A stretch of 64,000 bases of DNA, from positions 84,591 to 148,590 of the forward strand of contig VENA01000008.1 of assembly GCA_009711785.1 (NCBI GenBank), in the 5' to 3' direction. The position numbers and the translations under genes are program-made. This document shows, piece by piece, positions 19,230-28,647 of this stretch (positions within the stretch are counted from its first letter, which is position 1; the number at the start of each line of letters is the position of its first letter). The notes beneath the pieces were generated by a model. That model made no database searches. It saw only the letters and a program-made list of their open reading frames with translations, and was not told the origin of the DNA. The stretch comes from Bacillota bacterium. Its GTDB lineage: Bacteria > Bacillota > Clostridia > Tissierellales > MES13.

Positions 19230-19904
19230 CTATAACATCCAATCTTCCCTCATATACATCGTTATTGGGAATATCTCACCTTCTATATCCTTCGGTAATT
19301 CTTTAGCTACATCTTCTAATGCAACCACATATTTTATTGGTATATTAAGTTTTTTAGACACTTCTTTTACTATTTTTTGTCCTTTTAAAATTTCTTCCTT
19401 TGTTGTACTTTTTAATAAATGTGTATTATTAACAAGTCCTGTAACTTTAGCTCTAGCTTGAAGTTCTATATTTTTTAAATATTCAATTGCTTTATCCGCT
19501 GTTTGAGTTTCAGGCCTATTTGCATTTAATACAAATAACATATCGTATTTACCATCTTTAAAATACTTATTGTATCTTCCTAATGCTCTAGCTCCTATTG
19601 GGTCTCCTCCAACGTCTAAAATAGTTTCAAAGCTTTCATCCTGTATAGGACCAAGGACTTCTCCAGCGATAGCCGGAACGTCAGCTCCCATACCCTTTAT
19701 TGAACTTCCTATAACCTTTATACCTTGTTTAGATAAATCCTTAGATTTCTCTCTACTTCTAAAATAAGGATTTACTACATCTAAGTCTACTAAAGCTACA
19801 TTTTCTTTTTCTTTATTAAGCTTAACTGCATAATTTACTGCAAATTCCGTCTTACCACTTCCGTAGTGTCCTGTTATGATTCTAATTCTATTATCATTTA
19901 ACAA
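19230..19904 (-). CDS. MinD/ParA-like P-loop ATPase of the oxidoreductase cluster
   Basis: About 224 residues. Walker A GHYGSGKTE at about residue 12, VALVDLDVVNPYF (deviant switch region), ILDVGGDPIG as the Walker B/switch II equivalent. The fold is that of SIMIBI ATPases. Such genes accompany ptb-buk-VOR clusters in clostridia as I recall, but no function is proven; cofactor or complex assembly is a guess. Start: TTG at 19904, six bases after AGGTG. The GTG at 19913 overlaps that site and is less likely. Confidence 0.75.
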   Translation of the reverse strand: MLNDNRIRIITGHYGSGKTEFAVNYAVKLNKEKENVALVDLDVVNPYFRSREKSKDLSKQGIKVIGSSIKGMGADVPAIAGEVLGPIQDESFETILDVGGDPIGARALGRYNKYFKDGKYDMLFVLNANRPETQTADKAIEYLKNIELQARAKVTGLVNNTHLLKSTTKEEILKGQKIVKEVSKKLNIPIKYVVALEDVAKELPKDIEGEIFPITMYMREDWML

Positions 19905-19920
19905 ATTAATCACCTACTTT

Positions 19921-19962
19921 CAGTTTACAGTTATCAGTTAACTGTAGTACTGAAAAACTGTT
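19921..19962. repeat. Palindromic intergenic repeat B
   Basis: CAGTTTACAGTTATCAGTTA and its imperfect inverse (TAGTACTGAAAAACTGTTAA) fill the gap between the downstream butyrate kinase gene and the P-loop gene. It looks like a small dispersed hairpin element; not a terminator, as no T run follows. Confidence 0.5.
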
Positions 19963-19964
19963 AA

Positions 19965-21041
19965 CTATTTATATTCTTTAGCTGTTTCTTCTTTTCTTAG
20001 TACTCTAAGTCCACCTTCTGCTAGAGCTATCATTTCATCTTCACCTGGATAGATAAACATTTTTCCTATGAAATTTACTCTATCACTAATCCATTTAGTA
20101 AACATTTCATCATAGGCTATACCACCAGTTAAAATGATTCCATCTACATCTCCACTAAGTACTGCACTTAGGCTTCCTATTTCCTTTGAAACTTGATAAG
20201 CCATTGCCTTATAAACTAATTCAGCATCTTTATCTCCATTTTCTATCATTTTACAAACTTCTCTACCATCATTTGTACCTAGATAGGCTACTAATCCACC
20301 ATTTCCTTTGATTTTTTTCTTAATATCTTTTAAAGTGTATTCTCCACTAAAACAAAGTTTAGCTAAGTCTCCTACAGGTAATCCTCCTGATCTCTCTGGT
20401 GAAAATGGACCTTCTCCGTCTAATGCATTATTTACATCTACAACTTTACCCTTTTTATGGGCACCTACAGAAACTCCGCCACCTAGATGTGCTACTATAA
20501 AGTTAGCATCTTCATAGGCTACTCCTAACTCTTTTGCTGCTCTTCTTGCAACTGCCTTTTGATTTAATGCATGGAATATACTTTTTCTATCTATTTCTGG
20601 CATTCCAGAAATCCTTGCAACATCATCCATTTCATCAACAACAACAGGGTCAACTATAAAGGAAGGTATATTAAGTTGTTCAGCAATTTCATGGGCTATA
20701 ATACCTCCTAAATTAGAAGCATGCTCTCCTAAAACTCCTACCTTTAAATCTTCAATCATTCTATCATTAACTGAATATGTTCCTCCATCTATAGGCTTTA
20801 ATAATCCACCTCTACCTATAACTGCATTTAACTTTGTAATATTAAAACCCTTTTCATTTAAAGTTTCTAATATAATATTTTTTCTAAATTCATATTGATC
20901 AAATATTTTTTCGAATTTTCCTATTTCTTCAGAAGAATGTCTTAAAGTTTCTTCTAAAACTGTTTTTTCGTTATCAAATATAGCTATCTTTGTAGATGTT
21001 GATCCTGGATTTATTACTAATAATCTATATACTTCACTCAT
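19965..21041 (-). CDS. buk: Butyrate/branched-chain fatty acid kinase (copy 1)
   Basis: 358-residue ASKHA kinase: [12 protein letters not shown] at the N-terminus (phosphate 1), [22 protein letters not shown] (phosphate 2) and ILTGGIAYD (adenosine). It makes ATP from butyryl- or isobutyryl-phosphate. It lies 15 bases after ptb. A second kinase copy lies on the other side of ptb. Confidence 0.95.
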   Translation of the reverse strand: MSEVYRLLVINPGSTSTKIAIFDNEKTVLEETLRHSSEEIGKFEKIFDQYEFRKNIILETLNEKGFNITKLNAVIGRGGLLKPIDGGTYSVNDRMIEDLKVGVLGEHASNLGGIIAHEIAEQLNIPSFIVDPVVVDEMDDVARISGMPEIDRKSIFHALNQKAVARRAAKELGVAYEDANFIVAHLGGGVSVGAHKKGKVVDVNNALDGEGPFSPERSGGLPVGDLAKLCFSGEYTLKDIKKKIKGNGGLVAYLGTNDGREVCKMIENGDKDAELVYKAMAYQVSKEIGSLSAVLSGDVDGIILTGGIAYDEMFTKWISDRVNFIGKMFIYPGEDEMIALAEGGLRVLRKEETAKEYK

Positions 21042-21056
21042 CTTTTAATCCCCTCT

Positions 21057-21962
21057 CTATTTTTTTGATGCCATTAATGCACCTAATGCTATAGAATTTA
21101 ATTTAGCTGCATCACTATCTGCTCTTGAAGTTAATACAACCGGTGCTTTTGCACCAACTATAACTCCTGCATTGTCTGCTCCTGCTAAAAATACTAAAGC
21201 TTTATATAACACATTCCCTGCCTCTATATCAGGCATTAATAATATATCTGATTTTCCTGCAACATCATGTTCAATACCTTTATGTTTTGCTGCTTCTAAA
21301 GAAATTGCATTATCAAGTGCAAAAGGTCCTCCAACTAAACAATCCTTTATTTCTCCATTTTTATTCATTTCTTCTAAATCTTTAGCATCTACTGTATCAG
21401 GCATTTTAGGATTTACCTTTTCCTTAGCACAAACTACAGCTACCTTAGGTTCTTCTATATCTAAAGACCTAGCAACATATACTGCATTTTCAACAATTTG
21501 TTTCTTTTGCTTAAGATTTGGGGCTATGTTCATTGCAGCATCAGTTAATAAAAGTATTTTTTCATATCTTTCAAGGTCAAAGGCTGCAACGTGACTTAAT
21601 ACTTTACCAGTCTTTAAACCAAAATCGTCATTTAAAACTGCTTTTAAAATTATTGAAGTATCTACTAAACCTTTCATTACCATATCAGCTTTACCTGAAC
21701 TTACTAATTCAACCGCCTTTTCTGAAGCTTCTTTTAAATCCTTTTTATCTACTATTTCAAACTTTTCTATATCCATATCTATATCTTTAGCTATTTTTAC
21801 AATCTTTTCTTTGTCTCCAACTAAAATAGCCTCTGCTATATTTAAATCATTAGCCTCTTTAACTGCTGATAAAACTTCTCTATCCTGTGCAACCGCCACA
21901 GAAACAGTCTTAGGCCCTTTTGATTTAGCTAGATTTAAAACATCTTTAAATCCTCTAATCAT
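21057..21962 (-). CDS. ptb: Phosphate butyryltransferase Ptb
   Basis: 301-residue phosphate acyltransferase: VSVAVAQDREVLSAVKEA near the N-terminus, MKGLVDTSIILKAVL in the middle, LLTDAAMNIAPNLKQK, and a C-terminal GVIVGAKAPVVLTSR. It converts acyl-CoA to acyl-phosphate for the kinases. The ATG overlaps the end of the upstream kinase by 8 bases and follows GAGGTG. Confidence 0.95.
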   Translation of the reverse strand: MIRGFKDVLNLAKSKGPKTVSVAVAQDREVLSAVKEANDLNIAEAILVGDKEKIVKIAKDIDMDIEKFEIVDKKDLKEASEKAVELVSSGKADMVMKGLVDTSIILKAVLNDDFGLKTGKVLSHVAAFDLERYEKILLLTDAAMNIAPNLKQKKQIVENAVYVARSLDIEEPKVAVVCAKEKVNPKMPDTVDAKDLEEMNKNGEIKDCLVGGPFALDNAISLEAAKHKGIEHDVAGKSDILLMPDIEAGNVLYKALVFLAGADNAGVIVGAKAPVVLTSRADSDAAKLNSIALGALMASKK

Positions 21963-23046
21963 TTATATTCACCTCTTTTTCATAAATTTTAGCTTCTTCT
22001 TGACCTCCTAAAACTCTTAACACACCTTCATTTAGTGCTTCTAACTCATCTTCTCCTGGATAAATAGTTAAAGGAGCTATAAACTTAACCATTTTTTCTA
22101 TATTAGAAGTTAACATCTTAGAATGAGCTACTCCACCTGTTAATATTATTCCATCTATTTTACCTTCTAATACTACTGACATTTTTCCAATTTCTTTTCC
22201 TATTTGATATGCCATTGCATCAAATATTAATTTTGCTTTTTCATCTCCTGCTTCTATTCTATCCTGTACTTCTTTAGCGTTATTAGTATTTAAATATCCA
22301 ACTAATCCGCCTTTACCTTTAATTTTTGTTTTTATTTCCTTAAGGGTATATTCCCCTGAAAAACACATTTTTACTAAATCTCCAACAGGTAATTCTCCTG
22401 TTCTTTCTGGTGAAAATGGTCCCATCTCATTCGCATTATTTACATCTATTATGTTACCTTTATTTATTGGAGCTACGGAAATTCCTCCACCTAAATGTCC
22501 AACAACTAAGTTAATGTCTTCTAGATTTTTATTAGTTTCCTCAGCATATCTATGACATACTGCTTTTATATTTAAAGCATGAAGTAATGATCTTCTTTTT
22601 ATCTCTTTCATTCCTGAAATTCTTGCAACATCTTCAAACTCATCCACAGCAACTGGATCAACTATAAAGGACTTTATTCCCTCTTTATCAGCTATTCCCT
22701 TTGCTAAAATACCACCTAAATTTGAAGCATGTTCTCCTTGAATTCCTACTTTTAAATCCTCTAACATTTTATCTGTAACTTCATAAGTACCACCTGGCAT
22801 AGGTCGTAATAATCCACCTCTACCCACTACTGCCCTAAGAGAATCTGTTTTGATATTATTTTCTTTTAACCAACTCATAATTAAATCTAATCTGTATTGA
22901 TATTGTTCGATTATATTATCAAATTTCTCTAAATCCTCACTCATATGTTCAATCTTATGTGTGATAACATTTTCCCGTTCACTAAAAATGGCAACTTTAG
23001 TTGAAGTAGAGCCTGGATTTATCACTAGTATATACTTCTTTTCCAT
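21955..23046 (-). CDS. buk: Butyrate/branched-chain fatty acid kinase (copy 2)
   Basis: 363 residues, same motifs as copy 1 ([46 protein letters not shown]) but clearly diverged. First gene behind the sigma54 promoter. Two kinases around one ptb suggests different chain preferences (straight versus branched) or use of both as a heteromer; neither can be told from sequence. Confidence 0.95.
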   Translation of the reverse strand: MEKKYILVINPGSTSTKVAIFSERENVITHKIEHMSEDLEKFDNIIEQYQYRLDLIMSWLKENNIKTDSLRAVVGRGGLLRPMPGGTYEVTDKMLEDLKVGIQGEHASNLGGILAKGIADKEGIKSFIVDPVAVDEFEDVARISGMKEIKRRSLLHALNIKAVCHRYAEETNKNLEDINLVVGHLGGGISVAPINKGNIIDVNNANEMGPFSPERTGELPVGDLVKMCFSGEYTLKEIKTKIKGKGGLVGYLNTNNAKEVQDRIEAGDEKAKLIFDAMAYQIGKEIGKMSVVLEGKIDGIILTGGVAHSKMLTSNIEKMVKFIAPLTIYPGEDELEALNEGVLRVLGGQEEAKIYEKEVNIND

Positions 23047-23091
23047 ATCATCACTCCTGTTTTCCGTTTTTATTCACCACTTATATATAGT

Positions 23092-23107
23092 TGCAACATA
23101 CGTGCCA
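23092..23107 (-). promoter_or_regulatory. Sigma54 (-24/-12) promoter
   Basis: The minus strand reads TGGCACGTATGTTGCA, an exact match to the TGGCAC-N5-TTGCA consensus, 46 bases before the first kinase gene. It would drive buk-ptb-buk, the P-loop gene and the four oxidoreductase subunits. Confidence 0.9.
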
Positions 23108-23235
23108 ATATATCGGTTATTTTAGTAATATTTTATCTTTTTATATAGTTTAGGTATTTTAAGCCTTTTTATAAGACAAAAAAAATGAGAATACGATTAT
23201 ATTCTACACGGGAGGGAAAAAGGGAAAAGGTTTTT

Positions 23236-23263
23236 TGCAAAAAATTTCATGAATTTTTTTGCA
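23236..23263. promoter_or_regulatory. Upstream activator site 1 (palindrome)
   Basis: 28-bp near-perfect palindrome (26 of 28 positions) with TGCAA and TTGCA ends and an AT-rich core, about 130-170 bases upstream of the -12 element. This is a normal enhancer distance for a sigma54 activator. Confidence 0.6.
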
Positions 23264-23277
23264 CAATGGGTTTTGTA

Positions 23278-23291
23278 TGCAATATTTTGCA
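23278..23291. promoter_or_regulatory. Upstream activator site 2 (palindrome)
   Basis: TGCAATATTTTGCA has the same TGCAA...TTGCA ends as site 1 with a shorter spacer. It lies just after the activator stop codon and could also affect transcription leaving that gene. Confidence 0.55.
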
Positions 23292-23300
23292 TTATAAGAG

Positions 23301-25025
23301 TTAGTTTTTTATACCATACTTATCCATTTTATAGTATAAACTTCTTATTGAAATTCCTAAAGCCTTTGCTGTTTCTGTTTTATTTTGATTAAAGCTATTT
23401 AAAACTTTTATTATATGTCTTTTTTCAGTATTTTTAACTACTTCCTTTAATTTAAGTATATCTTTATCTAGGTTTTCACTTTTTTTATCTTTTTTTATAT
23501 TTACTTGTGTTTCTTCAACAGTTTCAAATTTAGGTATATGGTTAGGCTTTATAATCTTTTCACATAATTTCATATTTATTATTGCTCGCCCTATTACATT
23601 TTCAAGTTCTCTAACATTTCCTGGCCAATAGTGCTTTTTTAATATATCTATAGCCTCATTTGAAATATCTTCAACATTTCTACCATATTCTTGATTTAAC
23701 TTTTTAATACAATTAATAGATAATGAGTATAAATCATCTTTTCTCTTCCTCAAAGGAGGAATCTCTATAGGTATGACATTAATTCTATAAAATAGATCTT
23801 CTCTAAACCTGCCTTTTTTAATTGCTTTTTCTAAATCCATATTTGTTGCAGCTATAACCCTTACATCAACATCTATAGGTTTAGTTCCACCTACTCTTAC
23901 TATTTCCCATTCCTGTAAAACCCTTAATAGTTTAACTTGAGTATTTAAACTAATCTCTCCTATTTCATCTAAAAAAATAGTTCCTCCCGATGCCTGTTCA
24001 AATAAACCTTTTTTTCCTCCCTTTTTAGCTCCAGTAAATGCACCTTCTTCGTAGCCAAAAAGTTCACTTTCTAAAAGATCTTCACTTAGGGCGGCACAAT
24101 TAACCCTTACAAACTGATTATACTTTCTAAAACTTTCATTATGAATAGCATGGGCAAATAATTCTTTACCTGTACCACTTTCTCCTCTAAGTAATACTGT
24201 TGCAGGTAATTCAGCAGCTTTTTTTGCCTTTTCAATAGATTTCAAAACTAAATCATTACCTCCTACAATATCATCGAAGGTATATCTTGCTTCTAACTTT
24301 CTTATTATTTCCTTAGCAACTTTAAGTTCATTAGTTAGACTTATTATCTCTGTAACATCGTGTAAAACAGCAACGCTCCCCCTTAGTTCACCATCTACAG
24401 TGATAGGAGCAGCAGTAGCTAAAACTTCTTTTCTATTAGGACCTACCTTTAACCTAGCATTTACAACAGATTTTTTCGTTTCTAATACCTTTAGATGGAT
24501 ACTTTCTCCCTCTGCAATATCAGTTGTCGCTAATTTGCCTATAACATCACTTTCTGATAATCCAGTTAGCTTTGTATAGGCTGGATTTACCATTAAATTA
24601 ATACCTTCTTTATTAACTACTGTTATTGCATCCTGTGTAGAATGAAAAACTCCCTCTAGCATACTTTTAATTTCTTTTAAATCTGTTATCTCCTCAGCAA
24701 GATCTAAAATATCAGTTATATCACGAAATACAGCTACTGCACCTATTATTTCGCCATCTTCGTTTTTTACAGGCATTCTATTTGTTATTATTTTAATATC
24801 TCCTAAATCCTGTTGTCTGTTAAGTTCAAAATCACCTGTTTCTAATATATACATTAATCTAGTATTTAAAATAACCTTTTTAACTGGCTTATTTAATGCA
24901 TAATGACTATCTATACCTGTTAATCTCTCTGCTGCTTTATTAAATAATGTAATTATCCCCTTTTTATTTACTGCTATCATTGCATCATGGGTAGAATCTA
25001 ATATTACTTCTAATTCTCTTCTCAA
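23301..25025 (-). CDS. Sigma54-dependent activator with two PAS domains
   Basis: 574 residues: PAS 1 (about 1-105), PAS 2 (about 118-230), AAA+ domain with Walker A GESGTGKE (281-288) and the sigma54-contact loop GAFTGA (328-333), and a C-terminal Fis-type helix-turn-helix (about 535-574, TETAKALGISIRSLYYKM). No phosphoacceptor receiver domain, so a small ligand or redox state is probably sensed by the PAS units. Start is TTG at 25025, six bases after AAGGAGG. It lies directly upstream of the sigma54 promoter it must serve; 2-oxoacids or branched-chain amino acids are plausible signals (BkdR analogy). Confidence 0.92.
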   Translation of the reverse strand: MRRELEVILDSTHDAMIAVNKKGIITLFNKAAERLTGIDSHYALNKPVKKVILNTRLMYILETGDFELNRQQDLGDIKIITNRMPVKNEDGEIIGAVAVFRDITDILDLAEEITDLKEIKSMLEGVFHSTQDAITVVNKEGINLMVNPAYTKLTGLSESDVIGKLATTDIAEGESIHLKVLETKKSVVNARLKVGPNRKEVLATAAPITVDGELRGSVAVLHDVTEIISLTNELKVAKEIIRKLEARYTFDDIVGGNDLVLKSIEKAKKAAELPATVLLRGESGTGKELFAHAIHNESFRKYNQFVRVNCAALSEDLLESELFGYEEGAFTGAKKGGKKGLFEQASGGTIFLDEIGEISLNTQVKLLRVLQEWEIVRVGGTKPIDVDVRVIAATNMDLEKAIKKGRFREDLFYRINVIPIEIPPLRKRKDDLYSLSINCIKKLNQEYGRNVEDISNEAIDILKKHYWPGNVRELENVIGRAIINMKLCEKIIKPNHIPKFETVEETQVNIKKDKKSENLDKDILKLKEVVKNTEKRHIIKVLNSFNQNKTETAKALGISIRSLYYKMDKYGIKN

Positions 25026-25036
25026 AAGTATCCTCC

Positions 25037-26299
25037 TTAATTATCTGTTGTTTCAGACTCCCCTTTAGTATTATTCTCATTTAGTTCACTTTTTATTATT
25101 GTTAACTCCATATTTTCTGGAATAATTTTAGTTAGTTCAATATCCTTTGGTTTTTCTATTTTAATCTCAACCATTTGAGTTCCTTCTTGAATATCTTTTA
25201 AATCTATAAAAGGTATTATATCCTCTTTATTTACATCCTTAATTAAACTCTCTATTCCATTAATAGAAACCTTAATACTATTATCTGTATCTGTTTTATC
25301 TATTTTGTAGCCTGACTTTAAATTTTTTATTACAACATCTTCACTATTATATTCAAATTCCTTTTCAATAATCTTTTCTACCTTTATATCTACAACTGTT
25401 TTTTTATTGTTATGAATATTAACTCCTTTAGGAGCTATAAGTTCTACTTCCTTTGTAAAATTATCAGTAAAATAATTAACTTCTATTGCTTTAGTATCTA
25501 TGCTTTTTATATCTTTTAATTTATCTTCATATCCTTCTATAAATATTTTATCTGGTTTTAAAGATATATTAGTAATTTTAAAACCTGGAAGGGGCTTTCC
25601 TTTAATTTTTGGCTCTACTTTAACCTCTTTTAATTTCAAAATATCCATTTCAACATTAACAAATTCAGGTTTGCTTTCAAGGCTTCCTATTTCTTTGTCA
25701 CTACCATTTAAAATTGTAAATGGTACACTTGTTTTTATATCCTTTTCTGCACCCGCTACATTTACAGTAGCTATTACATCCTTTACTGAATTAACTATAC
25801 TTCTAGGTCCTCTTAACATTACAGTATCAGGCTTAAGTTTTATATTCCCCTTAGTATAGCCCTTTTTAATGTTACCTTTTGTTTTTATTGTCACTGGATA
25901 TTGTTTTTCAATAATACCTTCAAACTTCATTAATACTTCTTTAGGATAATAGTCGACTATTTTATCATCTTTAAATGAAGCTTCAATTTTTACAGGTACT
26001 TTATGTTCTCCCTCTTGATACCCTCTTATATCTGCCTTAGCTTTAATATCTTTATTATTTATATCATATATTTCATTTCTTCTACCTTCTATTTTAACTG
26101 TTACCTCTAAATCTTCAGCATCCATAAGTTGAAGATTTGTAGTATTTAAAGATTCTTCATTTAATAATTTTACATCCACATTAGAAATAACCTTTGTTAC
26201 CTTAGGATTAACCTCACTCATTACATAAGACCACAATATTAGTGCAAAGAAAAGGGCAACTATTTTCATAGTTAAATTTTTATTGTTGATTATTTTCAT
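25037..26299 (-). CDS. cdaR: CdaR (YbbR) regulator of c-di-AMP synthesis
   Basis: 420 residues: one N-terminal membrane anchor (VALFFALILWSYVMS, about 12-26), then about four YbbR beta repeats exposed outside the cell (repeats begin near VTVKIEG, VTIKTKG, VEPKIKG, VDIKVEK). Its start overlaps the end of cdaA by 20 bases. The family binds and modulates the CdaA cyclase. Confidence 0.9.
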   Translation of the reverse strand: MKIINNKNLTMKIVALFFALILWSYVMSEVNPKVTKVISNVDVKLLNEESLNTTNLQLMDAEDLEVTVKIEGRRNEIYDINNKDIKAKADIRGYQEGEHKVPVKIEASFKDDKIVDYYPKEVLMKFEGIIEKQYPVTIKTKGNIKKGYTKGNIKLKPDTVMLRGPRSIVNSVKDVIATVNVAGAEKDIKTSVPFTILNGSDKEIGSLESKPEFVNVEMDILKLKEVKVEPKIKGKPLPGFKITNISLKPDKIFIEGYEDKLKDIKSIDTKAIEVNYFTDNFTKEVELIAPKGVNIHNNKKTVVDIKVEKIIEKEFEYNSEDVVIKNLKSGYKIDKTDTDNSIKVSINGIESLIKDVNKEDIIPFIDLKDIQEGTQMVEIKIEKPKDIELTKIIPENMELTIIKSELNENNTKGESETTDN

Positions 26300-27107
26300 C
26301 CTTATTCCTCCATTTCAATAGTATACCTTGTTCATCGGGTTCATAAATCTTTCTTAATATCTCACGCAAGGTTTTCGTATCTACATATCTAGAAAGCTTT
26401 CCATTATCTGCAACTGATATAGCTCCTGTTTCCTCTGATACTACTATTGCAAGGGAATCAGATTTTTCTGTAATTCCTAATGCTGCTCTATGTCTTGTGC
26501 CTAAATCTCTTTTCAAATTCATATTTTCAGACAAAGGTAACAAGCAACCTGCAGCCTTTACTTTATTATCTTTTATAATTACAGCACCATCATGCAAAGG
26601 TGTATTTGGTATAAATATATTAATAAGTAATCCACTAGAAACTAATCCATCTATTCTACTTCCTGTTTCTATTACCTCACTTAATCCTGTTTCTTTTTCA
26701 AATATAATTAAAGCTCCTATCTTTTGCCTTGAAAGAGAAGCCACTGCTTCTACTATTTCTTCTATAACATTATTTATATCCTCTTCTTTAATCTCTACTA
26801 AAGATTTTGTTAAGAATCTACTTCTTCCTATATACTCTAAAGCTCTTCTAAGCTCAGGTTGAAATACAATAAGTAAGGCTATTACACCTACCTCTATCGT
26901 CTTTTCTAATATCCAATTTATAGTAAATAATTTTAGCCACTCGCTTATTTTAGTAGCTACTAAAAGAACTATAATTCCCTTAATAAGCTGTTCAGCTCTA
27001 GTTTCCTTTATAAGTGTATATATCTTATAAAAGACAAAGGCAACTATAAATATATCTATCATATTTCTTATACTAATATTTAAGAATAAATCTGCTATAT
27101 AGGACAA
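26280..27107 (-). CDS. cdaA: Diadenylate cyclase CdaA
   Basis: Makes c-di-AMP from two ATP at the membrane. About 275 residues: three N-terminal membrane helices (to about residue 90), then the DAC domain with the DGA (near 175) and RHR (near 207) motifs, both intact. TTG at 27107 is preferred, six bases after AGAGGTG; the GTG at 27116 lies inside that site. c-di-AMP controls potassium and osmolyte balance in Firmicutes, which may connect to a sucrose-type osmolyte route in this window. Confidence 0.94.
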   Translation of the reverse strand: MSYIADLFLNISIRNMIDIFIVAFVFYKIYTLIKETRAEQLIKGIIVLLVATKISEWLKLFTINWILEKTIEVGVIALLIVFQPELRRALEYIGRSRFLTKSLVEIKEEDINNVIEEIVEAVASLSRQKIGALIIFEKETGLSEVIETGSRIDGLVSSGLLINIFIPNTPLHDGAVIIKDNKVKAAGCLLPLSENMNLKRDLGTRHRAALGITEKSDSLAIVVSEETGAISVADNGKLSRYVDTKTLREILRKIYEPDEQGILLKWRNKDENNQQ

Positions 27108-27305
27108 ATTAAACACCTCTGTATGATTTTATATTATAATAATAAGTTGAATAATATTTCAAATTGTTAAATACATACACTTCTTTCTATATTTAACTAT
27201 ATCTCTTATATAAATACTTCTTCAATGAATAAAGAATCTCCTCCAAATAAATTATATAATATCTAAAGAGTAATTAAAACAGCAAATGTCAATAACAATC
27301 AAAAA

Positions 27306-27334
27306 GTCATAGGTTTTTTTATTAAACCTATGAC
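27306..27334. terminator. Bidirectional terminator after capA-like gene
   Basis: Perfect 11-bp stem GTCATAGGTTT/AAACCTATGAC with a 7-base T-rich loop; T5 follows on the minus strand. Confidence 0.8.
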
Positions 27335-27348
27335 TTTATCTTTATTTA

Positions 27349-28581
27349 TTAATTTTCTTTAGCATACATCTTTTCCATAGTATTGTTAAAAGAATTTTTA
27401 AGTTTAGTAATTATTCCTTTATTTAAAGATTTATCATTTAAATAATCCTTAACTGGAAGTACTTCATAACTTAATTTGCCATTCGTATTATTTCTATTTA
27501 CCCAAGTTGGTATATAATTAACCTCTTTAATGAAAACTTTATCTTTTATATAATCTTTTGTAATATTTATTTTGACTATAACACCATCTTCTGTATAGTT
27601 TCTATTTTTAAATGATAATGTTTCCCTTCTTTGATTTGATATAAAATTTCCAAGGGAATAAATTACAAATTTTTCATCTCCTTTATAACTAACAAATTCT
27701 GATTCTTGTATGACATGGGGATGACTTCCAAGTATAATATCTGCTCCCCATTTAATCATATTTTTAGCTAATTTCCTTTGATAATTTGAAGGGTCTCTAT
27801 GATATTCATGTCCCCAATGGATAAAAACAACAGTTAAATCCGAATCTGAATTTTCTACTTTTACTAGATCATTTTTTATCTTTTCTTTATCTATCATATT
27901 TACCATATAAGAAAGTTCTTTATCTGTAAGTCTAGATTCTAAACCATTACATCCATATGTGTATGATAAAAAAGAAATCTTTACTCCGTTTACATCCTCT
28001 GTTAATACTTTTTTATTTGGACTTTTATAGGTTCCAACATTTTTTAGATTAAGTTTATTTATATTATCTATTGTATCTACTATCCCTTCTTTTCCCATAT
28101 CAATAGAATGATTATTAGCAGTAGATAAAATATCAAAGCCAGCGTCTTTTATAGCATCTAAAGTTTGTTTTGGGCTGTTAAATGTAGGATATCCCCTAAA
28201 TCTATGTTCATTCCCTGCAGTTACACTTTCAAAATTAGCAAGGGCTAAATCAGAAGATTCAATATATTTTTTAACTTTACTAAAGTTATTTGTAAAATCA
28301 AATACTCCATCTTTATAAGCTGCTTTTATCTGGGGGGTATGAAACATTATATCTCCAACAGCAGATATTGATATGTTAATTTTACTAGGATTATTTTCAC
28401 TTTTATTTAAATTTGAAAAAATTTCTTCATATTTTCCCTTTTTAATTAGTTTATTTTGATAATCTTTGATATTAAAAGTGTAATTTTTAACATCCTCATT
28501 GTAATTATCAGAAATATAAACACCTAAAAACAAAACAATTAAAAAGATAAATATAATAGGCATAATATATTTATTCTCCAT
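27349..28581 (-). CDS. CapA-family (PgsA-type) membrane-anchored metallophosphatase-like protein
   Basis: 410 residues. N-terminal anchor IMPIIFIFLIVLFLGVYIS, then the CapA domain: SAVGDIMFHTPQ (metal site), NFESVTAG, TANNHSIDMG, VVFIHWGHEYHRDPS and GSHPHVIQ. The family is linked to poly-gamma-glutamate capsule export, but many members stand alone; no pgsBC genes are nearby, so a role in surface polymer handling is only a guess. Confidence 0.88.
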   Translation of the reverse strand: MENKYIMPIIFIFLIVLFLGVYISDNYNEDVKNYTFNIKDYQNKLIKKGKYEEIFSNLNKSENNPSKINISISAVGDIMFHTPQIKAAYKDGVFDFTNNFSKVKKYIESSDLALANFESVTAGNEHRFRGYPTFNSPKQTLDAIKDAGFDILSTANNHSIDMGKEGIVDTIDNINKLNLKNVGTYKSPNKKVLTEDVNGVKISFLSYTYGCNGLESRLTDKELSYMVNMIDKEKIKNDLVKVENSDSDLTVVFIHWGHEYHRDPSNYQRKLAKNMIKWGADIILGSHPHVIQESEFVSYKGDEKFVIYSLGNFISNQRRETLSFKNRNYTEDGVIVKINITKDYIKDKVFIKEVNYIPTWVNRNNTNGKLSYEVLPVKDYLNDKSLNKGIITKLKNSFNNTMEKMYAKEN

Positions 28582-28647
28582 ATCTTTTCTCCTTAAAAAT
28601 ATTTATATTCTGATAATACCAAAAAAAACTATAACTAACAACTTAAT

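Noticed and set aside
21172..21790. Two plus-strand open frames of 90-140 codons over ptb
   Set aside because: Antisense shadows of ptb; leucine/tyrosine-rich composition from the opposite strand, no start signals.
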